From positions 1,550,001 to 1,614,000 of the forward strand of contig OZ240205.1 in the NCBI GenBank assembly GCA_965197395.1: 64,000 nucleotides of DNA, in the 5' to 3' direction. The notes beneath the pieces are model-generated. The model was not told where the DNA came from. It made no database searches and saw nothing but the letters and a program-made list of their open reading frames with translations. The translations under genes were made by a program, and so were the position numbers. Of the stretch, positions 8,866 to 16,798 are shown piece after piece. How positions within the stretch are numbered: position 1 is the stretch's first letter; each line of letters opens with the position of its first letter. The DNA comes from CAZYFH01 sp965197395. Lineage in GTDB: Bacteria; Acidobacteriota; Vicinamibacteria; Vicinamibacterales; UBA8438.

Positions 8866-8915
8866 GTAGCGCGAGGCTTTAGCCTCGCCTGGCAGGCCTG
8901 AAGGCCTGCCCTACG
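8866..8915. repeat. intergenic palindromic repeat, copy 1 (two hairpins)
   Basis: Two adjacent perfect hairpins: GCGAGGCTTTAGCCTCGC and GGCAGGCCTGAAGGCCTGCC, bracketed by GTAGC at the left and CTACG at the right. Related units occur at 28077, 31715 and 48683. It sits between the divergent dctP and amidase genes. The REP-like form suggests a dispersed family. Confidence 0.8.
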
Positions 8916-8966
8916 GATGCAACGCACGTGAGCCCCCGGGGCTCAAGGCCTGGGAGGGACGGTCGC

Positions 8967-10517
8967 ATGAAGTTGACACGCCGGGCGGCGCTCGGCCTCA
9001 TCGGGGCCGGCGCGGCCACGCCATTCCTCGCGTCCTGCGGCATCGACGAGCCGACCGCCGGCGCGCCGTCAGATGTCGCACCGATGCAGAGCGAGTCGTT
9101 CCACTACATGAGCTTGCGCGACGTCGCACGCCTGATCGAAGCGCGCGAGCTCTCGCCGGTTACGCTGACCGAGACGATGCTCGATCGGATCGCCGCGGTC
9201 GACGGACGGCTCAAGAGCTACGCGACCGTCATGGCCGACGACGCGCTGGCCGCGGCGCGTGTCGCGGAGTCGGAGATCCAGGGCGGGCGCTACCGCGGCC
9301 CGCTGCACGGTGTCCCGATCGCCGTCAAAGACCTCTGCTACACCCGAGGCGTGCGCACCATGGGCGCGCTCGCCGTCCTGGCCGACTTCGTCCCCGAGTA
9401 CGACGCGACGGTGGTCGCCAGGCTCGCCGATGCCGGCGCCGTCCTCCTCGGCAAGCTCAATCTGACAGAAGGCGCGATGGCCGGCTACCACCCGGACTTC
9501 GACATCCCCGTCAATCCCTGGGACGCGGGTCTGTGGACCGGCGTCTCGTCGAGTGGCTCCGGCGTGGCCACGGCGGCCGGCCTCTGCTTCGGCTCGCTCG
9601 GCTCGGACACCGGCGGATCGATCCGGTTTCCATCGGCTCAGTGCGGCCTTGTCGGCCTGAAACCGACGTGGGGCCGCGTCAGCCGCTACGGCGTGCTCGA
9701 GCTCGCGGGATCGCTCGACCACATCGGACCGATGACGCGGAGCGTCGCCGATGCCGCGATCATGCTCGAGGCGATTGCCGGCGTCGACGCGAACGACGCG
9801 ACGACGCTCGACGCACCGGTGCCCCCGCTGCTCGCAACGCTCGATGGCAACGTGGCCGGGATGCGGCTTGGGTTCGATAGGCGGTACGCCTCGGAAGGCG
9901 TCGACCCCGAGGTGGCCGCAGCCGTGGAAACGGCCCTCGCCGTGCTGACCGGGCTGGGTGCCGAGGTCGTCGATGTCGAGATGCCCGAGGCGCCCTTCGC
10001 CGACTGGGGCACCATCTGTTCGTATGAGGCCGCCCGGGCACACGCGGCGACCTACCCCAGCCGCGCGGACGAGTACGGTCTGTACTTTGGACAGTTCCTG
10101 GAGAACGGTGTGCAGGTCAGCGACGAGGTGTACGCCGAGGCGAACGGACGACGCGCAGTGTTCACCGAGCGGTTCGAGGCGATGCTATCGACCGTCGACG
10201 CGCTCGTCTGCCCGTCCAACGTCACGGCGATCCCGGTCATCGACGGCATGGGCTACGACACCATCGCGGCCTTCGGCCAGGCGCTGGCCTCGATCGCGGA
10301 GCGGTTCGATCCGCCGCTTGGCAGCATCCAGCTCTTCACGGCGCCGGCCGACTTCGCCGGTACGCCGACGATCTCCCTGCCGTGTGGTTTCTCGGCGGCG
10401 GGTGCGCCCCACAGCCTCCAGCTGGTCGGCCGCGACCTGAGCGAGCCGACGCTCTGCCGGCTCGCTCACGCCTACGAGCAGGCCACGGACTGGCACACGC
10501 GGCATCCGGACGTCTGA
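8967..10517 (+). CDS. amidase-signature hydrolase, exported lipoprotein
   Basis: 516 aa. The start at 8967 is preferred to an upstream in-frame ATG (8928) because GGGAGGG lies 9 nt before it and it directly opens an export signal: MKLTRRAALGLIGAGAATPF with twin arginines, then a lipobox LASC at 21-24. The amidase signature domain holds the whole Ser-cisSer-Lys triad: Lys121 (IAVKDLCY), Ser194 (TGVSSSGSG) and Ser218 (SDTGGSIRFP). Family members hydrolyse amides; the substrate cannot be read. It is anchored outside the cytoplasm, which is less usual for the family. Divergent from the TRAP operon, so a shared substrate pathway is possible but unproven. Confidence 0.9.
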   Translation: MKLTRRAALGLIGAGAATPFLASCGIDEPTAGAPSDVAPMQSESFHYMSLRDVARLIEARELSPVTLTETMLDRIAAVDGRLKSYATVMADDALAAARVAESEIQGGRYRGPLHGVPIAVKDLCYTRGVRTMGALAVLADFVPEYDATVVARLADAGAVLLGKLNLTEGAMAGYHPDFDIPVNPWDAGLWTGVSSSGSGVATAAGLCFGSLGSDTGGSIRFPSAQCGLVGLKPTWGRVSRYGVLELAGSLDHIGPMTRSVADAAIMLEAIAGVDANDATTLDAPVPPLLATLDGNVAGMRLGFDRRYASEGVDPEVAAAVETALAVLTGLGAEVVDVEMPEAPFADWGTICSYEAARAHAATYPSRADEYGLYFGQFLENGVQVSDEVYAEANGRRAVFTERFEAMLSTVDALVCPSNVTAIPVIDGMGYDTIAAFGQALASIAERFDPPLGSIQLFTAPADFAGTPTISLPCGFSAAGAPHSLQLVGRDLSEPTLCRLAHAYEQATDWHTRHPDV

Positions 10518-10595
10518 GTCCACTTCCCGACGAGAGACGCGACAGGGGTGGCCGCATAGGCCGACGACACCTCCCGGAGCCACTCTCGCGGGCAG

Positions 10596-10994
10596 TCAGG
10601 CGAGTGTCTTCGCGAGTGCTGCGTCGACGATTCTGCGGTCCTGGGTCAAGAGCGTCGCGCCGAGGACACGGGCGGTGGCTACCAGGATCCGGTCGGCCGG
10701 GTCGCGGTGAAACGCGTCGGGTAGGGTCGCCACGTCCGCCGCGATCGCCGGTGAAATGCCCTGCCGCTGCACCAGCGGTGGCGCCACAGCCTTACCCAAC
10801 CATTCCCGCAAGGGGATCGTGAGGCGGATGCGCCCAAGACTGTGCAGCATCGCCACCTCCCAGAGCGAGATATCTGAGACGAGGAGTGGGGCAGTGGCGT
10901 CCGCTCGATCGACCGCCTGCCGCTGATCGGTTGAGAGTCGGTCCGGTTCGCCGAGCCACCAGATGAGGATGTGAGTGTCGAGCAGCAGGCTCAT
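10596..10994 (-). CDS. vapC: VapC-type PIN-domain toxin
   Basis: 132 aa, normal for a PIN-domain ribonuclease toxin. Acidic active-site residues are in place: Asp6 (LLLDTHILIW), Glu46 (ISLWEVAML), Asp98/Asp101 (FHRDPADRILVATA) and Asp119 (LLTQDRRI). The product is closest to the VapC group whose members begin LLLDTH.LlWW. It overlaps the antitoxin gene by 4 nt (ATGA at 10991-10994), the standard antitoxin-first arrangement. The expected target is a tRNA or rRNA loop; which one cannot be read from sequence. Confidence 0.92.
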   Translation of the reverse strand: MSLLLDTHILIWWLGEPDRLSTDQRQAVDRADATAPLLVSDISLWEVAMLHSLGRIRLTIPLREWLGKAVAPPLVQRQGISPAIAADVATLPDAFHRDPADRILVATARVLGATLLTQDRRIVDAALAKTLA

Positions 10995-11227
10995 CGAAGG
11001 GTCTCCCAGTCTTCCTCCGGCACGACGGGATCGACGATGTTGCCTACCACGGTGACGCTTCCGCGCAGGCCCGACTGCGGGAACCGACCCTCCGTCTGAC
11101 TTGCTGGTAGCAACTCCGCTACGGGCTGGCCGCGTTTCAGGATGACAACGCGCTCACCGGTTGCCTGGACGCGATCGAGAATCGCTAGACATCGCGCTTT
11201 GAAGTCGGACGCGTTTATCCTCTCCAT
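10991..11227 (-). CDS. vapB: Phd/YefM-family antitoxin of the VapBC pair
   Basis: 78 aa. The N-terminus INASDFKARCLAILDRVQ and the RVVILKRGQPVAELLP strand are the DNA-binding fold of Phd/YefM antitoxins; the C-terminal part (VVGNIVDPVVPEEDWETL) should wrap the toxin. Its ATG lies only 2 nt from a palindrome (11229-11251) that is the likely autoregulatory operator. No Shine-Dalgarno can fit between the operator and the ATG, so translation may start on a nearly leaderless mRNA. Confidence 0.9.
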   Translation of the reverse strand: MERINASDFKARCLAILDRVQATGERVVILKRGQPVAELLPASQTEGRFPQSGLRGSVTVVGNIVDPVVPEEDWETLR

Positions 11228-11228
11228 A

Positions 11229-11251
11229 TGACTAGTCTATACGACCAGTCA
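11229..11251. promoter_or_regulatory. palindromic operator of vapBC
   Basis: Inverted repeat with 9-nt arms TGACTAGTC and GACCAGTCA (one mismatch) around a TATAC centre, directly upstream of the antitoxin ATG. On the minus strand the centre contains TATAGA, a plausible -10 element. Binding of the toxin-antitoxin complex here would block the promoter, as is usual for this gene family. Confidence 0.65.
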
Positions 11252-11389
11252 TTTAGGAACCCGCGATCTGGTGGCAGAAAAGGGCGTGTCGCGCGGCTAC
11301 CGTGCTCTGCTGGTTCTCTGCAACTGCGGCGTGGAGACTCGTGGCGGCGGGGCGGGAGACGGGTTCTGGGTGCGGCGAACGCCCGAGGC

Positions 11390-12841
11390 TCAGCGGTCGA
11401 CGGTGTCGTCGGACCAGTCTGAGATGGTGTTGTCGGGGCCGGAGACGAGCGTCGCGTCGGCGCCCAGCTCGAGCAGCAGGGTCTCCATCTCGGGCCAGCG
11501 CTTGCCGGTGTTCGAGTAAAAGACGCCCTTCGCGATGCGGAGAGGCGTCCAGCCCTTTTCGTTCACAGCGTCGATGTCGGCGCCGCGGTCGAGGAGAAAG
11601 CGCACGAGCGGCTCGGAGCCGCGAATGACGGCGCCGTGCAGCGCGCTGTCGCCGTTGTCATCGACAGCGGTCACGTCGCCACCGAGCTCCAGCGCGTATC
11701 GGATGGCATCGAGCGCCTCCGCGTTCGTGCCGGGGCTCTCTCCCACCGCCCAGATGCCGACACCGGCCGCGACCATGAGCGGCGTGGTGCCGTCCTCGTT
11801 CGGCAAGAGCGGGTCCGCACCGAGCTCGACCAGCAGACGCATCATCTCGACGTCGGCCGCCTTGGCCGCCAGCAGGAACGGCGTCGAGCCGATGCGATTC
11901 AAGACGTTGCGGTAGCGGTTGTTCGGCTCCTTCGTCTGGCGGGCGTCGAGATCGGCGCCGTGCGCGGCCAGTGTTCGGATGAACTCGAGGCCGCTCATCC
12001 TGCCGGTTATGATCGGCGGCGGGTTGTTGAACCCGAGGTTGGGTCGGCGGGTCCACTTCACCTCGTGGAGCGCCGTCCATCCCTGGTCATCAGCGTTCGG
12101 GTCGGCGCCCGCCTCGAGCAACATCGCGCCGAGATCGTAGTGGGCGTTCTTGGCGGCGAGCACGAGCGCGCTGGTCCCATCCAGCAGTGTTTCCTCGGGG
12201 CTGGCGCCGGCATCGAGCAGCACGCGCGCCATCTCGTCATAGCCCGCGCGGACGGCGAACATGAGTGGTGAGAAGCCGCCGCTGGAGCGCGCGTGGACGT
12301 CGGCGCCGCGGTGGAGCAGCGCCTCGACTGCGCCGAGGTTGTTCTCCGCCACCGCCCACATCAGCGCGGTTTGGCCGCGCCAGCCCTCGCGGGCGTTCGC
12401 GTCGGCGCCGTGGTCCAGCAACAGGCGCACGGCTTCGACCACACCGGTACGTGCCGCAGTCATCAGCGCGGTCTCGCCTTCCGGTCCCGTCGAGTTCGGG
12501 TCCGCCCCGGCCTCGAGCAGCGCCTCGATGACCGCCGTGCCACCGCTCTCACACGCGAGCGCCAGCGGCGTGACCCCGAGTCGATTGGCCGCATCGACGG
12601 TTGCGTCCGCGCGAAGCAACAGAGTGGTCGTCTCGAGATCGCCGTGATGCGCGGCCCAGTGGAGGGCCGTCGTGCCGTCGGCGTCGCCGCTGTTGACGTC
12701 GACGCGCTCGGCGATCAGCGCCGAGACACGTGTGGCGTCGCCGTTCCGCACCGCGTCGATCAAGGGGATATCGCGTTCGGCAGCCCCGAGGCATAGGACC
12801 GCAAGCGCGGCGACGAATAACGAGCGTCTCGAGCCGCTCAC
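11390..12841 (-). CDS. exported ankyrin-repeat protein
   Basis: 483 aa. GTG start directly abutting the TAA of the DUF1552 gene (GTGTAAGTGAGC), hence translational coupling. A short signal peptide (LFVAALAVLCLGAAE) precedes 11-12 ankyrin repeats over nearly the whole length: DGTTALHWAAHHGDLETTTL, LGVTPLALACESGG, EGETALMTAARTGV, RGQTALMWAVAENN, GGFSPLMFAVRAGY, DGTSALVLAAKNAH, a divergent middle unit, IGSTPFLLAAKAAD, DGTTPLMVAAGVG, NGDSALHGAVIRGS and KGWTPLRIAKG. No enzymatic domain. Ankyrin proteins bind partners; in this operon the partner may be the DUF1552/DUF1592 proteins (inference). Confidence 0.92.
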   Translation of the reverse strand: MSGSRRSLFVAALAVLCLGAAERDIPLIDAVRNGDATRVSALIAERVDVNSGDADGTTALHWAAHHGDLETTTLLLRADATVDAANRLGVTPLALACESGGTAVIEALLEAGADPNSTGPEGETALMTAARTGVVEAVRLLLDHGADANAREGWRGQTALMWAVAENNLGAVEALLHRGADVHARSSGGFSPLMFAVRAGYDEMARVLLDAGASPEETLLDGTSALVLAAKNAHYDLGAMLLEAGADPNADDQGWTALHEVKWTRRPNLGFNNPPPIITGRMSGLEFIRTLAAHGADLDARQTKEPNNRYRNVLNRIGSTPFLLAAKAADVEMMRLLVELGADPLLPNEDGTTPLMVAAGVGIWAVGESPGTNAEALDAIRYALELGGDVTAVDDNGDSALHGAVIRGSEPLVRFLLDRGADIDAVNEKGWTPLRIAKGVFYSNTGKRWPEMETLLLELGADATLVSGPDNTISDWSDDTVDR

Positions 12842-14191
12842 TTACACATCCGTCAATGCGGTCAGCCTGCCGGTGCTGTCACCGAACTGGTCCCCCGGCA
12901 GACCCGCTTTGTCGAGCATGCTGATGAGCAGGTTCGTCATCGGCGTGTCCTTCGGGTACCGCAGATGTCGCCCACCGCGCCATCCGGTCCCCTTGCCGCC
13001 GACGACCGCCACGGGAAGGTCGTAGTGCAAGTGGTCGTTGCTGTCACCGAGCCCACCCGCGTACAGCACGAGCGAGCGGTCGAGCAGCGTCCCGTCGCCG
13101 TCGGGCGTCGTCTGGAGCTGATGGAGGAAGTGGGTGAACAGCTCGACGTGGTGCGTGTTGATCTTCGTCAGCTTCGCGAGCTTCTCCGGGTCGTTGCGGT
13201 GATGCGACAGCCCGTGGTGCGGGTCGGGCACGCCGATCTGCGGGTAGGGCCTACCGCCCAGCTCGCGGCCGACCATGAACGTGAAGACCCGCGTGAGGTC
13301 GGCCTGAAACGCCAGCGCCAGCAGGTCGTACATCAGCGTGACGTGCTCCTCGTACGAGTCGGGAATTCCTGCGGGACGCGCCAGGTTCTCCGGCAGCGCC
13401 GAATCGGCGCCCTGTGCCTCGGACAGCTGGATGCGCTGCTCGATGGCACGCACCGCATCGAGATACTGATCCACACGCCGGCGATCGGCCGCGCCGAGAT
13501 CTCGTTCCAGATGTGCCAGGTCGTCCGTGACCGAATCGAGGATGCTGCGGTCCTTGCGCATCTCAGCGAGTCGTTGCTCGCGCGTCCCGCCGTCGCCAAA
13601 GAGGCGCTCGAACACCACCCGCGGGTTGTTCTCGTTCGGCAACGGTGTCGTCGGTGTCCGCCACGAGACCGTGTTCATGTAGGCGCAGCTGTAGCCGTTC
13701 TCGCAGTTGCCGACGAGAAAGTCGAGGTCGATCGCCAGCTCGAGCGAGGGGAGCGGCGTGTCCGCGCCAAGGTGCGCGGCCGCGAGCTGGTCCGCGGTGA
13801 CGCCGGCCTGTACGTCCGCGCCCTCCGTGTGTTTCGGGTGCACCCCGTTCAGCCAGACCGCCGTAGCGCGCGAGTGCTCGCCGTTCCCGTCGCCAAGCGG
13901 TTCGGCCTGCCCGTGCGCGAGCCGCGTCAACACCACCGTCTGATCCTTGTAGGGCGCGAGCGGGCTCAGCGTCGGCGAGAGCTCGAGGGGCCCTTCGCTC
14001 TTCGGCGTCCACGACTGCATCACCGCGCCGTTCGGCAGGTAGATGAAACCGAGGCGCTTGACCGGCTTGGCCGCCGTCGCCGCCAGCGCAGTCAACGCGG
14101 GCACCATCGCGTCGAGCAGCGGCAACGCCACCGTCGCGCCCACGCCGCGCAGGAAGGTACGGCGCGGTAGCGAGAGTTTCTTGATCATCAT
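12842..14191 (-). CDS. DUF1552 Tat-exported protein
   Basis: 449 aa. The N-terminus LPRRTFLRGVGATVALPLLD is a clear twin-arginine signal. The DUF1552 body is complete: KRLGFIYLPNGAVMQSWTP, LTRLAHGQAEPLGDGNGEHS, FNGV-like WLNGVHPKHTEGADVQ, ENGYSCAYMNTVSW, and a C-terminal FTFMVGRELGGRPYPQIG followed by a DRSLVLYAGGLGDSNDH segment. The start overlaps the stop of the DUF1592 gene by ATGA, and the stop abuts the ankyrin gene start. The C-terminal half resembles the DUF1501/sulfatase-like fold region in organisation; no metal site can be assigned with confidence. Function unknown. Confidence 0.9.
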   Translation of the reverse strand: MMIKKLSLPRRTFLRGVGATVALPLLDAMVPALTALAATAAKPVKRLGFIYLPNGAVMQSWTPKSEGPLELSPTLSPLAPYKDQTVVLTRLAHGQAEPLGDGNGEHSRATAVWLNGVHPKHTEGADVQAGVTADQLAAAHLGADTPLPSLELAIDLDFLVGNCENGYSCAYMNTVSWRTPTTPLPNENNPRVVFERLFGDGGTREQRLAEMRKDRSILDSVTDDLAHLERDLGAADRRRVDQYLDAVRAIEQRIQLSEAQGADSALPENLARPAGIPDSYEEHVTLMYDLLALAFQADLTRVFTFMVGRELGGRPYPQIGVPDPHHGLSHHRNDPEKLAKLTKINTHHVELFTHFLHQLQTTPDGDGTLLDRSLVLYAGGLGDSNDHLHYDLPVAVVGGKGTGWRGGRHLRYPKDTPMTNLLISMLDKAGLPGDQFGDSTGRLTALTDV

Positions 14192-16626
14192 GATGGCGAT
14201 CTCCGCATCTGGAAGGGTGCGCTCCGGACGATGCCCAGGATGAGCGATGAAAATCGGTGGTCGGCCTGACCGGCCTCGCGCGTGATGGCGCGGATCGCCG
14301 GTGCGTCGAAGTGCTCCACGCCCCGACCGAGCGCATACGTCATCAGCTTCTCGGTCAGGGTCGTCACAAAGAGGTGCGGCCGCTGCATGAGCGCGGCCCG
14401 CAGTCCGGCGGCGCCCTCGAACGCGGTGCCGTCGGGTAGCGCGCCCGAGGCGTCTATGGCCGCGTTGGCCTCGTTACGGGTCCGGTACCGACCCACCGCG
14501 TCGAACTGCTCGAGCGCGAAGCCGGGCGGATCCATCAACTTGTGGCAGCTCGCGCAGACCGGATTGGCGCGATGCTGCTCCATCGCCTCACGCATCGACA
14601 GCGCGCGGCCGTCGTTGGTCTCCTCCAACGCCGGGACGTCGGGTGGCGGCAGCGGCGGCGGTGTTCCGAGCAGGTTTTCGAGCACCCACTTCCCGCGCAG
14701 CACCGGCGACGTTCGCGTCGGATACGCCGTCGCCGACAGGATGCTCCCGTGCCCGAGCAATCCTCGCCGGGCGTCGTCGTCGAGCGTCACGCGGCGGAAA
14801 TGGCTCCCGTAGACGTTCGGCATCCCGTAGTGCCTGGCCAGCCGCTCGTTGACAAAGGTGTAGTCGGCCGTCAGCAGCTCCAGAACGCTGCGATCCTCGC
14901 GCATGACGCTCGTGACGAACAGTTCGGTCTCGTGCCGCATCGCGCGCCGTAGCGCTTCACCGAAATCGGGAAACAGGTTCTCGTCCGGCGCGAGCGCGGG
15001 CACGTTGCGCAGATACAACCATTGGCCGGCGAAGTTCTCGACCAGCGCCGCGGCGCGGTCGTCCGCCAGCATGCGGCGCACCTCGGCCTCGAGCACCGCG
15101 GGTTCGTGAAGCCGCCCGGCCACCGCCACATCGAGCAGCGCGTCGTCGGGGATGCTGGACCAGAGGAAGAAGGACAGGCGCGATGCGAGCTCGAGGTCGC
15201 TCAACCGGTAGTTGGTGCCCGGCTCCACGCCCGCGGGGTCGCGCACGACACGGAAGAGAAACTCCGGGCTGGCGAGCAGCCGCCTGAGCGCCAGTTCGAT
15301 CCCCGCCTCGAAGCCGCCGTCGTTCCGGCCGGCGTCGTAGAAGCCAAGCAGGACGTCGAGGTCGCGCGACGTGATCGGCCGCCGATACGCGCGCCGGGCC
15401 AGCGTCGACAGGATGTCTCGCACGCACGACAGCTCTGCTTCGCCATCGGCGCTCAGCGGCCGGCAGGTGAAGATGCGCTCTCGGCTCGGCGTTGCCTCGA
15501 CGGGCGGTGCCCCACTTGCCTCGTATGGCCCCGTGATATCGACGCTCTTGAGATACGGCTGGTAACGGGTGTCGCCTCCGGTGGTGTTCGTATACGGCCG
15601 CAGATACGGCTGCCGGAGTGTCTCCGGATATGCCGAGGTCTTCTTCCTGAAGGCGGCGCGTAGTGTCCGCGGACCGGCCCGCACCGGCACACGGACGACC
15701 CAGTCATCGTCGGCGTGCGACTGGCGTTCGCGCCACTCGCGATACTCCGGGCTACGTCGACCGGCGTTCGCCGGTGGAGGCTCACCGACCGTGAACGTGT
15801 CGAGGTGGTCGCCGTCGAGGCTGACGTCGAGATCGTGCGGGACCTCGAACGCGGCCAGCGCGTCCAGCGTGTCGCGGCCGAGACGCAGGCGGATCACATA
15901 CTCGGCGTCGAGCGGAAAGTTGTATGGAATCGCGATGCCGCCGCGACTGCCGAACGGCAGGCCGTCGATCCGGTCGTCCTGCGTGTAGTCGGCCGAGAGG
16001 TGATAGGTCATCGCGGTCGGCGGCAACTCGGGATTACCAACCGCCAGGCGGCTGACCTTCTTGGCCGCCGACAGATACCGCTCGAGGAGCGTCGGCGAGA
16101 TGCCGAGCACGCCGGCGATGTTGTCGAAGCCGTAGCTGCCGTCATCGGCCGGGAGCAGCTCGGCGACGTCAACGTCGAGGGCCAACAGGTCACGGACGAC
16201 GTTGTGGTATTCGGCGCGGTTCAGCCGGTGGAACGCCTCGGTCCGGCCCGGGTTGGGATCCGCCGCGCTCGCGCGGTCCAGCTCGGTCTCCAGCCAGGTC
16301 GCGAAGCCGTCGTATGTCGCGTCGTCTGGACGGGGCCGGCGTGCCGGGGGCATGGCCCCCGCGCGCAGTTTCCGGACCACCTTCTCCCAGACCTCGGCGT
16401 CGGCAGCCACGTTCGTCACGTCGAGGGCGTCGAGTGTCAGACCGGCGGTCTGAAGCCGCTCGTTGTGGCACGTGACGCAATACTGGTCGAGAAGGGCACG
16501 TTGCGACGTGGCGGCGGCAGTCTCGGCCGTCGACTGACCGGCAGATGGCGCAGCGTGCAGGCCGACGGAGGCCGCTGAACCGGCGCTCAACCCCACCGCG
16601 ACGAGGACCAGCAGCATTTTCAGCAT
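14188..16626 (-). CDS. DUF1592-family exported multidomain cytochrome-like protein
   Basis: 812 aa from the ATG at 16626, chosen because it opens a signal peptide (MLKMLLVLVAVGLSAGSAA); an in-frame TTG at 16665 is less likely. Order: a planctomycete-type cytochrome domain with haem motif CVTCH at 50-54, DUF1587 (FHRLNRAEYHNVVRDLLALD), a beta-rich DUF1595/carbohydrate-module-like middle, DUF1592 (ELASRLSFFLWSSIPDDALL), DUF1588 with a second haem-type motif CASCH at 691-695, and DUF1585 (ALGRGVEHFD...). Probably a periplasmic electron-transfer or oxidoreductase subunit working with the coupled DUF1552 protein. A perfect TTGACA lies about 75 nt upstream on the coding strand, without a well-spaced -10. 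Confidence 0.92.
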   Translation of the reverse strand: MLKMLLVLVAVGLSAGSAASVGLHAAPSAGQSTAETAAATSQRALLDQYCVTCHNERLQTAGLTLDALDVTNVAADAEVWEKVVRKLRAGAMPPARRPRPDDATYDGFATWLETELDRASAADPNPGRTEAFHRLNRAEYHNVVRDLLALDVDVAELLPADDGSYGFDNIAGVLGISPTLLERYLSAAKKVSRLAVGNPELPPTAMTYHLSADYTQDDRIDGLPFGSRGGIAIPYNFPLDAEYVIRLRLGRDTLDALAAFEVPHDLDVSLDGDHLDTFTVGEPPPANAGRRSPEYREWRERQSHADDDWVVRVPVRAGPRTLRAAFRKKTSAYPETLRQPYLRPYTNTTGGDTRYQPYLKSVDITGPYEASGAPPVEATPSRERIFTCRPLSADGEAELSCVRDILSTLARRAYRRPITSRDLDVLLGFYDAGRNDGGFEAGIELALRRLLASPEFLFRVVRDPAGVEPGTNYRLSDLELASRLSFFLWSSIPDDALLDVAVAGRLHEPAVLEAEVRRMLADDRAAALVENFAGQWLYLRNVPALAPDENLFPDFGEALRRAMRHETELFVTSVMREDRSVLELLTADYTFVNERLARHYGMPNVYGSHFRRVTLDDDARRGLLGHGSILSATAYPTRTSPVLRGKWVLENLLGTPPPLPPPDVPALEETNDGRALSMREAMEQHRANPVCASCHKLMDPPGFALEQFDAVGRYRTRNEANAAIDASGALPDGTAFEGAAGLRAALMQRPHLFVTTLTEKLMTYALGRGVEHFDAPAIRAITREAGQADHRFSSLILGIVRSAPFQMRRSPS

Positions 16627-16763
16627 CAGGATCGAGCTGTGCGTTGCCACCGTACACGGAGACAAAACGGCACTTTAGTGTGTGGCAATGAGCTGATAGC
16701 TGTCAACGCTCGGCGCGGGGTTGCCACTCGGCGAGACGAGTGGGACTCCCTGACGTCGCTCAA

Positions 16764-16778
16764 ACGCTCCTCGAGCGT
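16764..16778 (-). terminator. candidate hairpin between the hydantoinase and DUF1592 operons
   Basis: Stem ACGCTC/GAGCGT with a 3-nt loop, 21 nt after the hydantoinase stop, followed on the minus strand by a short TTT. A second hairpin (CACTCG/CGAGTG) lies about 25 nt further on. Together they could separate the two operons. Confidence 0.4.
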
Positions 16779-16798
16779 GGGGAGACTACACTGCGGGA

